Shown one piece after another: positions 1-9,785 of a DNA stretch of 64,000 nt. The first letter of the stretch is position 1; each line of letters begins with the position of its first letter. The notes under the pieces were generated by a model. That model did not search any database. It worked only from the letters and a program-made list of their open reading frames with translations, and had not been told where the DNA came from. Source of the stretch: Pseudomonas sp. LS.1a (lineage in GTDB: Bacteria > Pseudomonadota > Gammaproteobacteria > Pseudomonadales > Pseudomonadaceae); contig NZ_CP092827.1 in the NCBI RefSeq assembly GCF_022533585.1, forward strand, positions 5,426,001 to 5,490,000, given 5' to 3'. The position numbers and the translations under genes are program-made.

Positions 1-1
1 C

Positions 2-1513
2 CACTGCGCCGACGCCATCGTGTGCATCTCCAACTGCGACAAGATCACCCCCGGCATGCTGATGGCCGCCCTGCGCCTGAACATCCCGGTAATCTTCGTG
101 TCCGGCGGTCCGATGGAAGCCGGCAAGACCAAGCTGGCCAGCCACGGCCTGGACCTGGTCGACGCCATGGTCATCGCCGCCGACTCCTCGGCTTCCGACG
201 AAAAAGTCGCCGAATACGAGCGCAGCGCCTGCCCGACCTGCGGTTCGTGCTCCGGCATGTTCACCGCCAACTCGATGAACTGCCTGACCGAAGCCCTGGG
301 CCTGGCCCTGCCGGGCAACGGTTCGACCCTGGCCACCCACGCCGACCGCGAGCAGCTGTTCCTCACCGCCGGCCGCACCATCGTCGAGCTTTGCAAGCGC
401 TACTACGGCGAAAACGATGAGTCGGTACTGCCGCGCAACATCGCCAACTTCAAGGCGTTCGAGAACGCCATGATGCTCGACATCGCCATGGGCGGCTCGA
501 CCAACACCATCCTGCACCTGCTGGCCGCCGCCCAGGAAGCCGAGGTGGCGTTCGACCTGCGCGACATCGACCGCTTGTCGCGCAAGGTGCCGCAGCTGTG
601 CAAGGTTGCGCCGAACATCCAGAAATATCACATGGAAGACGTGCACCGTGCCGGCGGCATCTTCAGCATCCTCGGCTCGCTGGCCCGTGGCGGCCTGTTG
701 CACACCGACCTGCCGACCGTGCACAGCCGCAGCATGGAAGAAGCCATCGCCAAGTGGGACATCACCCAGACCGATGACGAAGCCGTGCACACCTTCTTCA
801 AGGCCGGCCCTGCCGGCATCCCGACCCAGACCGCGTTCAGCCAGTCGACCCGCTGGCCGAGCCTGGACCTGGACCGCGCCGAAGGCTGCATCCGCAGTGT
901 CGAGCATGCCTACTCGCAAGAAGGCGGCCTGGCCGTGCTGTACGGCAACATCGCGCTGGATGGCTGCGTGGTGAAAACCGCCGGTGTCGACGAGTCGATC
1001 CTGGTGTTCGAAGGCACCGCGAAGATCTTCGAGAGCCAGGACAGCGCCGTACGCGGCATCCTCGCCGACGAAGTGAAGGCCGGCGACATCGTGATCATCC
1101 GCTACGAAGGCCCGAAAGGTGGCCCGGGCATGCAGGAAATGCTGTACCCGACCTCGTACCTGAAGTCCAAGGGCCTGGGCAAGGCCTGCGCCCTGCTCAC
1201 CGACGGCCGCTTCTCGGGCGGTACCTCGGGCCTGTCGATCGGCCACGCTTCGCCGGAAGCCGCTGCTGGCGGCGCCATCGGCCTGGTGCGCGACGGCGAC
1301 AAGGTGCTGATCGACATCCCGAATCGTTCGATCAACCTGCAAGTCAGCGACGCAGAGCTGGCCGAGCGCCGTGTCGAGCAGGACAAGAAGGGCTGGAAAC
1401 CGGCTGAAGTACGCCCACGCAAGGTGACCACCGCGCTGAAGGCCTATGCCCTGCTGGCGACCAGTGCCGACAAGGGCGCCGTGCGTAACAAGGCCATGCT
1501 GGAAGGGTTGTAA
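2..1513 (+). CDS. ilvD: dihydroxy-acid dehydratase, 5'-truncated by window edge
   Basis: Dehydrates 2,3-dihydroxy-isovalerate and 2,3-dihydroxy-3-methylvalerate to the 2-oxo acids of valine and isoleucine synthesis in the cytosol. The reading frame is open from base 2, so the first roughly 110 residues lie outside the window; an ATG at 20 is internal. Two of the Fe-S cluster cysteine motifs are visible: NCDKITPGM near the left edge and [18 protein letters not shown] about 70 residues later. The C-terminal half has the conserved GGPGMQEML and [18 protein letters not shown] segments. The frame ends with TAA followed by a strong hairpin terminator, so it is probably the last gene of its transcript. 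Assignment to the IlvD/Edd family is certain; IlvD is preferred over 6-phosphogluconate dehydratase on the sequence around these motifs. Confidence 0.96.
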   Translation, partial: HCADAIVCISNCDKITPGMLMAALRLNIPVIFVSGGPMEAGKTKLASHGLDLVDAMVIAADSSASDEKVAEYERSACPTCGSCSGMFTANSMNCLTEALGLALPGNGSTLATHADREQLFLTAGRTIVELCKRYYGENDESVLPRNIANFKAFENAMMLDIAMGGSTNTILHLLAAAQEAEVAFDLRDIDRLSRKVPQLCKVAPNIQKYHMEDVHRAGGIFSILGSLARGGLLHTDLPTVHSRSMEEAIAKWDITQTDDEAVHTFFKAGPAGIPTQTAFSQSTRWPSLDLDRAEGCIRSVEHAYSQEGGLAVLYGNIALDGCVVKTAGVDESILVFEGTAKIFESQDSAVRGILADEVKAGDIVIIRYEGPKGGPGMQEMLYPTSYLKSKGLGKACALLTDGRFSGGTSGLSIGHASPEAAAGGAIGLVRDGDKVLIDIPNRSINLQVSDAELAERRVEQDKKGWKPAEVRPRKVTTALKAYALLATSADKGAVRNKAMLEGL

Positions 1514-1530
1514 GGCTTTCTGGCGTTTGA

Positions 1531-1562
1531 AAAAGCCGGCGCCTTGTGCGCCGGCTTTTTTA
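1531..1562 (+). terminator. intrinsic terminator after ilvD
   Basis: The stem AAAGCCGGCGC / GCGCCGGCTTT has a short TTGT-type loop and is followed by a T run. It lies 18 bases after the ilvD stop codon. Confidence 0.9.
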
Positions 1563-1583
1563 TGGCGCTAGAGAAATGCTGAG

Positions 1584-2438
1584 TCAAAGCTCCCCCCTCG
1601 AAGCACATTGGCGCAATTGCGCCAGCAGCAGGGCAACTGAGCGCTTCGGCTTCGCCACCGAGGTCAAAATGAACTGCGCTTGAGGAAGGGATGGCAGCGT
1701 TGGCACTTCCTGTAAACCTGCAGCCAGTGCGGACGACCGGGTGACTGGCGTTACACCCAGCCCACCACTGACAGCGGTTATCAGCCCCCCGGCACTTGGG
1801 CTCTGGCAAACGATCCGCCATTGTCGCCCCGCACGCGCCAGGGCTTCGATGGCGGCGGCACGGTAGGGGCATTGATCGGAAAACACCGCCAAGGGTATTG
1901 GAGTGGTTGCATCATCGGTGGGCAGCGCAACCGGCCCTCTCGCCCAGACCAACGGCTCGGACCAAAGCAGTTCGCCACGTTCTTCGTCGCCGCAGCGGCT
2001 CCCCAACACGATATCGAGCCCACCCGATTGAACAAGTGCAAGCAGCTCGCCGGTCAGGCCGACTTTCAGGGAAACCTCTACATCGGGATGCGCCACCGAG
2101 AATCGACGCAGGCAGTCGATGATGGGGGCTTTCACCATCTCCTCGCTCAAGCCCACAAATACCATGCCTGAAACCCGACGGCCTACGCCAAGGCTCGCGC
2201 GAGCATCATCATGCAACGCCAGGATAGTGCGGGCATAACCTGCCAGCCGGGCGCCCGCTGGCGTCAGGCTGACCGAACGGGTCGTGCGCTCCAGCAATTT
2301 GTGCCCAGCTTCACTCTCCAGCCGCCTGATGTGAGCGCTGATCGCCGACTGCGTTAGATGCAGCCTCTGCGCCGCGCGCGTGAAACCACCGTTGTCGGCA
2401 ACGGCAAGCAAGCTACGCAAAAGCACAGTATCGAACAC
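1584..2438 (-). CDS. LysR-family transcriptional regulator
   Basis: 284 residues, the normal length for LysR regulators. The N-terminal winged HTH (about residues 1-60) shows the family pattern FTRAAQRLHLTQSAISAHIRRLE, followed by a linker helix and a periplasmic-binding-like effector domain. It is transcribed away from the flavin reductase gene at 2578, with about 140 bp between the two starts. That arrangement suggests it controls this neighbour and itself, as is common for LysR proteins. The effector cannot be inferred from sequence. Confidence 0.9.
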   Translation of the reverse strand: MFDTVLLRSLLAVADNGGFTRAAQRLHLTQSAISAHIRRLESEAGHKLLERTTRSVSLTPAGARLAGYARTILALHDDARASLGVGRRVSGMVFVGLSEEMVKAPIIDCLRRFSVAHPDVEVSLKVGLTGELLALVQSGGLDIVLGSRCGDEERGELLWSEPLVWARGPVALPTDDATTPIPLAVFSDQCPYRAAAIEALARAGRQWRIVCQSPSAGGLITAVSGGLGVTPVTRSSALAAGLQEVPTLPSLPQAQFILTSVAKPKRSVALLLAQLRQCASRGEL

Positions 2439-2577
2439 AGATTAATCACCTATCTCACTCAATATGCAGAGCATACGTCATTTCTATAAACAATCATTCT
2501 GAATCAGACTTTGCGCCAAGCACCTGTGCAGTCGAACGCCAGGGGAAGTGTCACCAACGCTGCCAAGGAGAAGCCCC

Positions 2578-3246
2578 ATGGTTGAACGTATCTTGTATGT
2601 TTGTGCCTCACCGAGAGGAGAGCGGTCCGTTTCCACTCAGATTGCAGAAGTGTTCCTGACGGCATTGGCCGAGCGCAAAGCCGTGGAGATTGACTGCCTT
2701 GACCCTTGGGAGTGCGAGCTCCCCGAAGTGGATGGCGCTTTGCTCGCGGCAAAGTACGCAGGGCTTGCCGATGCCCCACTGTCAACCGCCCAGGCTGCAG
2801 CATGGGGGCAGATCAAGGCACTCGCTGAACGGTTCCACCGGGCTGATACCTTGGTGTTCAGCGTACCGCTGTGGAATTTCGGCATCCCGTACAAGCTCAA
2901 GCATCTGATCGACGCAATTTCGCACAAAGGCGTCCTGTTCACCTTCGATGAGCAAGGGTTGAATGGCATGCTGGGTGGACGTCGGGCTGTTGCAATCTAC
3001 TCCCGTGGACTTGGTTACGGCTCTGACTCACAGACACCCGACCAGGCTTTTGGCCTGGAAAAACCCTTCATCGATACGTGGTTCCGCTTCGTCGGGATTA
3101 ACCAGGTGCACAGTGTCGTGGTCGAACAGACGCTTGGCCCGGTGGGGGCCAGCGTCCGTGCAGGTGCCATCGAAGCAGTAACCTTGTTGGCACAGAACAT
3201 CGATCAGGAAGCGGCCCGGACGATCATCGTAGGCCGCAACGGCTGA
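2578..3246 (+). CDS. FMN-dependent NAD(P)H:quinone/azo reductase-like flavoprotein
   Basis: 222-residue protein with a flavodoxin-like fold. The N-terminal strand and loop (ILYVCASPRGERSVSTQ) form the FMN phosphate site, and the segment SVPLWNFGIPYKLKHLIDAI matches the AzoR-type motif PMYNF...LK.(W/Y)ID. AzoR enzymes reduce quinones and azo compounds with two electrons from NAD(P)H. I chose the ATG at 2578 because AAGGAG lies 8 bases upstream; an in-frame ATG at 2548 has no such site. It is divergent from the LysR gene, its likely regulator. The substrate is unknown. It ends 9 bp from the convergent pchP stop. Confidence 0.82.
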   Translation: MVERILYVCASPRGERSVSTQIAEVFLTALAERKAVEIDCLDPWECELPEVDGALLAAKYAGLADAPLSTAQAAAWGQIKALAERFHRADTLVFSVPLWNFGIPYKLKHLIDAISHKGVLFTFDEQGLNGMLGGRRAVAIYSRGLGYGSDSQTPDQAFGLEKPFIDTWFRFVGINQVHSVVVEQTLGPVGASVRAGAIEAVTLLAQNIDQEAARTIIVGRNG

Positions 3247-3255
3247 TAGGCCCCA

Positions 3256-4311
3256 TTACTGGATCTGCTCCGGTGTCACGGTCACCCAGTTCTTGTCCGC
3301 TGTCACCGGCAACCCTTCCTTGGCCTGTGCCGCCGCATTCCTGGCAATCATCCCGTTCAGCTGGTCCATGTACTTGGCCTTGCGGTTTATCCACAGGTGG
3401 ATGCCGCCCTTGCTCACATCCACGCCATGGAACTGCATGTAGCCGTCGCTGGTTGGCGTATCGCCGCCCACCAGCACCGGCTTCTTCCACTCATCGATAT
3501 AGGTCAGGATCGCCGCCTGCTTGCCCGCCATCCAGGTGGCAGGGGTCCACAGGTACGGTGTCAGCTCCAGCCCCAGGTTGGCCTTGGCATCATAGTGCCC
3601 GGCACTGATCTGCTTGCGTGCGGTGGTCAGCTGGCCGCTGGCGCGGTCCTTCAGCAGCAGGCTCACGCCAATCACATTCTGCGGCTTCACGTTGTAACCG
3701 TACTTGGGGTCCGAGGCGACCATGCGCACCAGCTCTTCGGAGGCCGCCGAAATCACATACACCTCGATACCGTTCTCCATCAGCTTGTTGTACAGCTCGG
3801 CCTGGCCCTTGAAGACCTTGGGTGGCTGCACCTCGATGGTCTTGACCTGGTCGCCTTCGTAGTAGGTGCTGGGGATCGGCTTGCCGGAAGCCATCAGTTC
3901 ATCCACCTGCACCTTCAACTCCTGCAGGGTAAAGCCGGAGAACACCTGGGCTACCCACGGATAGCAGACCATGTCGTCGACTTCGCACAGCCGGTAGTAG
4001 TAACTGAACAGGCTTTCCTTATGCTCGGCGGTATCCTTGAACGGCATCAGCTTCAACGACGGGTCGAGCTTGTCGCGGCTCAGCAACCCCTTGTTTTCCA
4101 TGAACGGCAGCAAGGCTTCTTCCAGGTCATAGCGGTAACTGGTGTTGTCCATGTCGAACACCGCATAGTTACCCTTGTTGGCATTGGCTGCGATCATGCT
4201 GTCGAGCTGCCTGGCGGCCTCGGCAGGCCAGTGTTTGAGCTCGGTGGCGAAGGTTTCGATACTGAACAGCAGGGACAGGCCGATGGCGACGGCTTTCGGA
4301 GCGAATTTCAT
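3256..4311 (-). CDS. pchP: phosphorylcholine phosphatase (HAD superfamily)
   Basis: 351-residue secreted HAD phosphatase. Residues 1-23 form a signal peptide ending near TFATEL. Motif I is [10 protein letters not shown], with the nucleophile D53 and acid/base D55. Motif II is in the [11 protein letters not shown] segment, and the late acidic motif is GGDTPTSDG. This layout and length match the Pseudomonas periplasmic phosphorylcholine phosphatase PchP, which releases choline from phosphorylcholine made by phospholipase C. The start at 4311 is preceded by AGGAG; a longer in-frame start at 4338 lacks a ribosome site. A related phosphoserine-phosphatase-like HAD protein is the alternative, but the export signal argues for PchP. 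Confidence 0.82.
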   Translation of the reverse strand: MKFAPKAVAIGLSLLFSIETFATELKHWPAEAARQLDSMIAANANKGNYAVFDMDNTSYRYDLEEALLPFMENKGLLSRDKLDPSLKLMPFKDTAEHKESLFSYYYRLCEVDDMVCYPWVAQVFSGFTLQELKVQVDELMASGKPIPSTYYEGDQVKTIEVQPPKVFKGQAELYNKLMENGIEVYVISAASEELVRMVASDPKYGYNVKPQNVIGVSLLLKDRASGQLTTARKQISAGHYDAKANLGLELTPYLWTPATWMAGKQAAILTYIDEWKKPVLVGGDTPTSDGYMQFHGVDVSKGGIHLWINRKAKYMDQLNGMIARNAAAQAKEGLPVTADKNWVTVTPEQIQ

Positions 4312-4554
4312 GCACGGATCTCCTGAAATGACCCACAAACGCTAGTGCAACAACCCCCACCGACTGCCCTTGATAACGACCTCCATGCAGTTGCAAACGC
4401 CGTGTTCATTGCAATTCGCGACACGCCGTTATTCCATAAACGACTATGCACATGCCATTTGGGTATAAATTCGTTTGTTTTCAGGCTGTTAGCATTTCCG
4501 TTCGCATTCGCTCACAGAGGCGATGCCTCTTTTGCCTTTACCGCTGGAGCTTCA

Positions 4555-5946
4555 ATGAACCTGCCGCTGTCCCTTAACCTGCTGGCGTTCCTGGCCCTGT
4601 TGCTGGGCCTGGCACAAACCCGCCGCACCGACTGGAGCCTGGCCAAGAAAGTATTGCTGGGCCTGGTGCTGGGCGTGGTGTTTGGCCTGATCCTGCATAC
4701 CGTCTATGGCGCCGGCCACCCCGTACTCAAGGCCACCATCGCCTGGCTCGACCTGGTCGGCAACGGCTATGTCGGCCTGTTGCAGATGATCGTCATGCCG
4801 CTGATCTTCGCCTCGATCCTCAGTGCCGTGGCACGCCTGCACAATGCCTCGTCGCTGGGCCGTATCAGCGTGCTGAGCATCGGCACCCTGCTGCTGACCA
4901 CCGCCATTGCCGCATTGATCGGCATCGTCCTGACCAACCTGTTCGGCCTCAGCGCCGAAGGCCTGGTGGCTGGCGCCCAGGAAAGCGCACGCATGCAGGT
5001 TATCCACAGCGACTACGCCGGCAAGGTCGCCGACCTCAACATCCCGCAGCTGCTGCTGTCGTTCATCCCCAGCAACCCGGTGGGTGACCTGGCGCGGGCC
5101 AAGCCGACCTCGATCATCAGCGTGGTGATCTTTGCCGTGTTCCTTGGCCTGGCTGCACTGCAGCTGATCAAGGACGATGCCGAGAAGGGCGAGCGCGCGC
5201 TGTCGGCCATCGACACCCTGCAGGCCTGGGTGATGCGCCTGGTGCGGGTGGTGATGAAGCTGACCCCGTATGGCGTACTGGCGCTGATGACCAAGGTGGT
5301 GGCCAGCTCGAACATGGAAGACATCCTCAAGCTGGGCAGCTTCGTGGTGGTGTCGTACCTGGGTCTGGCGCTGATGTTCGTGGTGCACGGCGTTATCCTC
5401 GCCGCCACCGGCGTGAGCCCGCTGCGCTTCTTCCGCAAGGTGTGGCCGGTGCTGACCTTCGCCTTCACCAGCCGCTCCAGCGCCGCCAGCATTCCGCTGA
5501 ACATCGAAGCGCAAACCCGCCGCCTGGGCGTACCGCAGTCGATTGCCAGCTTCAGCGCATCGTTCGGTACCACCATTGGCCAGAACGGCTGCGCCGGCCT
5601 CTATCCCGCCATGTTGGCGGTGATGGTGGCGCCGGCGGTGGGCATCGATACCTTCGACCCGCTGTGGATCGCCACCCTGGTGGCCATCGTCACCCTGAGT
5701 TCGGCAGGGGTTGCCGGCGTAGGTGGTGGTGCGACATTCGCCGCGCTGATCGTGTTGCCGGCCATGGGCCTGCCGGTGGAACTGGTGGCGTTGCTGATTT
5801 CGGTGGAGCCGCTGATCGACATGGGCCGTACGGCGTTGAACGTGAACGGTTCGATGACCGCAGGGGTGGTGACCAGCCAGTTGTTGAAAGAGACCGACAA
5901 GGAAGTGCTGGCTGGCGATGAACATGCCGAGCTGAGCCATTCCTGA
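4555..5946 (+). CDS. tcyP: L-cystine:cation symporter, TcyP/YdjN type
   Basis: 463-residue inner-membrane protein of the dicarboxylate/amino acid:cation symporter family. It has about 8 hydrophobic helices and two re-entrant regions. Family motifs are visible: [16 protein letters not shown], the serine-rich [14 protein letters not shown] and [10 protein letters not shown], and the late [14 protein letters not shown] segment. These fit the cystine branch (TcyP, YdjN) better than the glutamate/C4-dicarboxylate branch. The ATG at 4555 begins the conserved protein; the open frame continues upstream to 4345 without homology. The 243-bp upstream gap is AT-rich and holds a TTATTCC motif shared with sulfur-gene promoters elsewhere in this window. 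Confidence 0.85.
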   Translation: MNLPLSLNLLAFLALLLGLAQTRRTDWSLAKKVLLGLVLGVVFGLILHTVYGAGHPVLKATIAWLDLVGNGYVGLLQMIVMPLIFASILSAVARLHNASSLGRISVLSIGTLLLTTAIAALIGIVLTNLFGLSAEGLVAGAQESARMQVIHSDYAGKVADLNIPQLLLSFIPSNPVGDLARAKPTSIISVVIFAVFLGLAALQLIKDDAEKGERALSAIDTLQAWVMRLVRVVMKLTPYGVLALMTKVVASSNMEDILKLGSFVVVSYLGLALMFVVHGVILAATGVSPLRFFRKVWPVLTFAFTSRSSAASIPLNIEAQTRRLGVPQSIASFSASFGTTIGQNGCAGLYPAMLAVMVAPAVGIDTFDPLWIATLVAIVTLSSAGVAGVGGGATFAALIVLPAMGLPVELVALLISVEPLIDMGRTALNVNGSMTAGVVTSQLLKETDKEVLAGDEHAELSHS

Positions 5947-6075
5947 TAAGGAAGGGGTCGCTATGCGGCCCCAATATCCAGTAACGCAATGGCATGGGAA
6001 GCAAGCAAGAGCTGGCTATTGGCGTTGCTATACTGACAGCCGGGCTAGCGAATGCGCCGATGGAAAGGAACCACC

Positions 6076-6297
6076 ATGCAGCAGTACGACATGACCCAGG
6101 CAGAAGCCGAAAAAATCCGCGTTGAGGTTGCCAAGATCCGCGTCGAAGTGGATAAGTTGATGGCCGAGACACGCAAGCTGAATGCTGAAGCCGGCAAAAT
6201 GACCCGCGAAACCTTCTGGTACCCGGTTGCCATCGCCGTCGGTTTCGTCACCACGGTGGCTACTGTCACCGCATTGATCATCAAGCTGCTCACCTGA
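6076..6297 (+). CDS. small coiled-coil membrane protein, unknown function
   Basis: 73 residues. Residues 1-46 are highly charged with heptad-like repeats (IRVEVAKIRVEVDKLMAETRKL), suggesting a coiled coil. Residues about 50-72 form one hydrophobic helix, ending ALIIKLLT. The start at 6076 follows GGAAAGGA; an in-frame ATG at 6052 is less likely. Such tail-anchored coiled-coil mini-proteins recur next to unrelated genes in Pseudomonas and have no assigned role that I know. It is convergent with folA. Confidence 0.75.
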   Translation: MQQYDMTQAEAEKIRVEVAKIRVEVDKLMAETRKLNAEAGKMTRETFWYPVAIAVGFVTTVATVTALIIKLLT

Positions 6298-6341
6298 GCG
6301 CCGGACCGGTCGGAAAGGGCTGCAAGGCAGCCCCGGCAATC

Positions 6342-6857
6342 TCAAACCTTGTTCCAGACCTCGAAGTGATACCGAGGCTTGCCTTCCTCAGCCTGCGCCT
6401 CGCTCGACACCAGCTTCCACTGCCCCCGATCGAACTCAGGGAACCAGGCATCCCCCTCCGGCGACAACTCGACCCGCGTCAGGTACATGCGGCTGACCAG
6501 CCCTTTCTCCAGCGCCTGCCCATACAGCTGCGCCCCGCCAATCAGCATCAGCTCATCGACGCCCTGCTCACGCGCCCACTGCTCGGCCCGCACCAGCGCC
6601 TCTTCCAGCGAACCAAACACCTCGGCCCCCGCCAGTTCCAGCCCTGCCTGCCGGCTGACCACGATATTCAACCGCCCGGGCAAGGGCCTGCCCAGCGAGT
6701 CCCAGGTCTTGCGCCCCATGATGATCGGCTTGCCCAGGGTAGTGGCCTTGAAGTACTTGAAGTCCCCCGGCAAATGCCAGGGCATGGAGTTGTCGATGCC
6801 GATCACGCGGTTCTCGGCGTGAGCCGCGATCAGGCTGAGGGGGAGTGATGTATTCAT
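6342..6857 (-). CDS. folA: dihydrofolate reductase
   Basis: 171 residues. Reduces dihydrofolate to tetrahydrofolate with NADPH in the cytosol, the step that refills the pool consumed by ThyA (encoded here at 18.2 kb). The family hallmarks are present: IAAHAENRVIGIDNSMPWHLPGD near the N-terminus with the catalytic Asp in the LPGDFKYF helix, the NADPH-binding IIMGRKTWDSLGRPLPGR, and LMLIGGAQLYGQAL. The length is typical of chromosomal Pseudomonas FolA. Confidence 0.97.
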   Translation of the reverse strand: MNTSLPLSLIAAHAENRVIGIDNSMPWHLPGDFKYFKATTLGKPIIMGRKTWDSLGRPLPGRLNIVVSRQAGLELAGAEVFGSLEEALVRAEQWAREQGVDELMLIGGAQLYGQALEKGLVSRMYLTRVELSPEGDAWFPEFDRGQWKLVSSEAQAEEGKPRYHFEVWNKV

Positions 6858-6911
6858 GCCAGCGAGGATAGCACCGGGCGTGTGGGTTATGCTTCTGCCC
6901 TGACCTGTGCA

Positions 6912-8303
6912 ATGGAAGACCTTGTGACTGCACCGACTTCACTGGACAAGCGCTGGCTCACCGAAGCGGTACGCCTGCGCGAGGAACATGCCGGCCCCCT
7001 GGAGGACCAGGAAGCCAACCGCCGCGCCCGCCAGGCAGGCGGTGACCTGGCCGCTCGCATCGAAACCCGTGCGCTGTTCCTGGCCGAACGCGACGGTATC
7101 AGCACCGCCCTGCGCCACTGGAAGCAGGGCGCACGCCTGGCGCTGCTGGCCTTGCTGCTGCTGGCCGTGCTCAGCGGCGCGGGGCTGGCACTGGCCGCCC
7201 TGGGCGACGGGCAACGCCCGGTGAATGTGTTCTGGGCGCTGGGCAGCCTGCTGGGGCTGAACCTGCTGATGCTGCTGGGCTGGGCCATCGGCTTTGCCGT
7301 GAGCGGCGAGCATGGCGCGGGGCTGGGCCGCCTGTGGCTGTGGCTGAGCGAGCGCTTTGCCCGTGATGCCAAGGCCGCGCACCTGGCACCGGCGCTGCTG
7401 GTGCTGCTGCAACGCCAGCGCCTCAACCGCTGGCTGCTCGGCCTGCTGGTGCACGGCCTGTGGCTGCTGGCGATGATCAGCGCGCTGGGCATGCTGCTGG
7501 CCTTGCTGGCGACCCGGCGCTATGGCTTTGTCTGGGAAACCACCCTGCTCGCCGCCGACCCGTTCATCCACCTGACCCAGGCCCTGGGCGCCCTGCCCTC
7601 GTTACTGGGCTTCACGGTACCCGACGAGGCCATGATCCGCGCCAGCGGCGACAGCCAGCCGGCCCTGGACCTGGCACGCCAGGCCTGGGCCAGCTGGCTG
7701 CTTGGCGTGGTGCTGGTGTACGGCCTGCTGCCGCGCCTGCTGCTGGCCGCGCTGTGCCTGTGGCGCTGGCGCCAGGGCCGCCAACGCCTGTCGCTGGACC
7801 TCAGCCTGCCCGGCTACGCGCAGCTGCGTGAAGCGCTGATGCCGCGCAGCGAACGCATCGGCGTGCAGGATGCCGCGCCCGAAACCTTGCCGCAGTTTGC
7901 CGCAGGCCAGCTGGAAAGCGGCAGCAGCGGTGCCCTGCTGGTCGGCCTGGAGCTGGACGACCAGCACCCCTGGCCACCCGCCCTGCCGAAAAGCGTGACC
8001 AGTGCCGGCGTGCTCGACAGCCGCGAATCGCGCAACCGCCTGCTCGAACAGCTCAGCCGCTTCCCCCCGGCACGCCTGGCCATCGCCTGCGACCCGCGCC
8101 GCTCGCCCGACCGTGGCAGCCTGGCGCTGCTCGCCGAACTGGCACGCAACGCCGGTGCGACCCGCATCTGGCTACTGCAGCCCGCACCAGGCGAGGCCCT
8201 GGACGCCCAACGCCTGGGCGACTGGCACGAAGCCCTCGACCGCCTTGGCCTGGTGCATGCCGATACCTCGCCGCTGACCTGGCTGGGGCATGGTCATGAC
8301 TGA
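6912..8303 (+). CDS. DUF2868-family membrane protein
   Basis: 463 residues. The N-terminal third is soluble (RLREEHAGPLEDQEANRRAR), followed by about four to five hydrophobic helices in residues 80-290 and a soluble, basic C-terminal domain ending LGLVHADTSPLTWLGHGHD. I recognise the arrangement as DUF2868, which is usually found immediately upstream of a DUF3482 GTPase, as it is here. The stop overlaps the GTPase start by 8 bases, implying coupled translation and probably a joint complex at the inner membrane. Biochemical role unknown. The ATG at 6912 is chosen because it begins the conserved part; no strong ribosome site decides it. Confidence 0.78.
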   Translation: MEDLVTAPTSLDKRWLTEAVRLREEHAGPLEDQEANRRARQAGGDLAARIETRALFLAERDGISTALRHWKQGARLALLALLLLAVLSGAGLALAALGDGQRPVNVFWALGSLLGLNLLMLLGWAIGFAVSGEHGAGLGRLWLWLSERFARDAKAAHLAPALLVLLQRQRLNRWLLGLLVHGLWLLAMISALGMLLALLATRRYGFVWETTLLAADPFIHLTQALGALPSLLGFTVPDEAMIRASGDSQPALDLARQAWASWLLGVVLVYGLLPRLLLAALCLWRWRQGRQRLSLDLSLPGYAQLREALMPRSERIGVQDAAPETLPQFAAGQLESGSSGALLVGLELDDQHPWPPALPKSVTSAGVLDSRESRNRLLEQLSRFPPARLAIACDPRRSPDRGSLALLAELARNAGATRIWLLQPAPGEALDAQRLGDWHEALDRLGLVHADTSPLTWLGHGHD

Positions 8304-9660
8304 GCCACTGAAACTGGCCGTGGTCGGCCACACCAACGTCGGCAAGACCTCGCTGCTGCGCACCCTGACCCGCGACGTCGGCTTTGGCGAAGTCTCCCAC
8401 CGCCCCAGCACCACCCGCCATGTGGAAGGTGCGCGGCTGTCGGTGGACGGCGAACCCTTGCTGGAGCTGTACGACACTCCGGGCCTGGAAGACGCCATCG
8501 CCCTGCTCGACTACCTCGAACGCCTGGAGCGCCCGGGCGAGCGCCTGGACGGCCCGGCCCGCCTGGAGCGCTTTCTGCAGGGCAGCGAAGCGCGCCAGCG
8601 CTTCGAGCAGGAGGCCAAGGTGCTGCGCCAGCTGCTGGCCAGCAATGCCGGTCTGTATGTGATCGATGCCCGCGAGCCGGTACTGGCCAAGTACCGCGAC
8701 GAACTGGAAGTGCTGGCCAGCTGCGGCAAGCCGCTGCTACCGGTGCTCAACTTCGTCGCCAGCCACCAGCACCGCGAACCGCAATGGCGTGAAGCCCTTG
8801 CCAGGCTTGGGCTTCACGCGTTGGTGCGGTTCGACAGCGTGGCGCCGCCAGAGGACGGCGAGCGTCGTTTGTACGAAAGCCTGGCGCTGCTGCTGGAAGA
8901 CGCCCGCCCGGCCCTGCAGCGGCTGATCGACGACCAGCAGGCACAGCGCCTGGCACGCCGGCACAGCGGCAAGCGCCTGATTGCCGAGCTGCTGCTGGAC
9001 TGCGCCGCCTGCCGGCGCAGCGTCGAGGCCGAACCGGCTGCCGAAGCCCGGGCCGTCGAGGCCTTGCGGCAAGAGGTGCGCCAGCGCGAACAGCGCTGCG
9101 TCGAGGCATTGCTCAAGCTGTATGCCTTCCGCCGCGAGGACGCCCATGCCACCGATCTGCCTTTGCTGGATGGCCGTTGGGGCGATGACCTGTTCAATCC
9201 CGAGACCCTGAAACTGCTGGGCGTGCGCTTGGGCAGCGGTGTGGCGGCCGGTGCGGCGGCGGGAGCCGGGGTCGACTTGCTGGTCGGCGGCCTTACGCTC
9301 GGTGCGGCGGCGCTGGCCGGGGCGATTGCCGGCGGCGCGCTGCAGACGGCGCGCAACTATGGTTCGCGGTTGATGGGCAAGCTCAAGGGCAAGCGCGAAC
9401 TGACTGTGGACGACACGGTGCTGCGCCTGCTGGCCTTGCGTCAGCAGCAGTTGATGGTGGCGCTGGAAAACCGCGGGCATGCGGCGCAGGACAGCATTCG
9501 GCTGGGGGAACTGGACGAGAAGGCCTGGCGGGAGGGCAAGTTGCCGGAGGCGCTGGTGAAGGCACGGGCGCATCCGCAGTGGTCCACGTTGAACCCTGGG
9601 GCGAAGCTGAACCAGGCTGAGCGTCAGGAGCAGCTGGAGGCGCTGGTTTCACAGTTTTGA
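8296..9660 (+). CDS. DUF3482-family P-loop GTPase
   Basis: 454 residues. An N-terminal TRAFAC-type GTPase domain has the P-loop GHTNVGKTS at residues 11-19, a G3 motif DTPGLED, and a late LPVLNF in the G4 position, where NKxD would be expected, so G4 is atypical. A helical middle region follows. The C-terminal third is glycine/alanine-rich (GVAAGAAAGAGVDLLVGG, AGAIAGGALQ) and looks membrane-inserting. It overlaps the upstream DUF2868 gene (start 8296, upstream stop 8303); an alternative ATG lies at 8290. The pair probably forms one unit, but the function is not established. Confidence 0.8.
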   Translation: MTEPLKLAVVGHTNVGKTSLLRTLTRDVGFGEVSHRPSTTRHVEGARLSVDGEPLLELYDTPGLEDAIALLDYLERLERPGERLDGPARLERFLQGSEARQRFEQEAKVLRQLLASNAGLYVIDAREPVLAKYRDELEVLASCGKPLLPVLNFVASHQHREPQWREALARLGLHALVRFDSVAPPEDGERRLYESLALLLEDARPALQRLIDDQQAQRLARRHSGKRLIAELLLDCAACRRSVEAEPAAEARAVEALRQEVRQREQRCVEALLKLYAFRREDAHATDLPLLDGRWGDDLFNPETLKLLGVRLGSGVAAGAAAGAGVDLLVGGLTLGAAALAGAIAGGALQTARNYGSRLMGKLKGKRELTVDDTVLRLLALRQQQLMVALENRGHAAQDSIRLGELDEKAWREGKLPEALVKARAHPQWSTLNPGAKLNQAERQEQLEALVSQF

Positions 9661-9672
9661 TCAAGCAGGTCT

Positions 9673-9768
9673 GGCCTCTTCGCGGGTAAACCCGCTCCCA
9701 CAGGTATCTCACATTCCTTGAGATGTGCACTATTCCTGTGGGAGCGGGTTCACCCGCGAAGAGGCCGG
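9673..9768. repeat. REPIN (inverted pair of REP elements)
   Basis: Two inverted copies of the P. putida REP core GCGGGTAAACCCGCTCCCACAG / CTGTGGGAGCGGGTTCACCCGC, with flanking CCTCTTC arms, are separated by about 30 bp. It sits between the converging ends of the DUF3482 and HD-oxygenase genes. Confidence 0.92.
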
Positions 9769-9785
9769 CACAGGCAGCCCATCTC

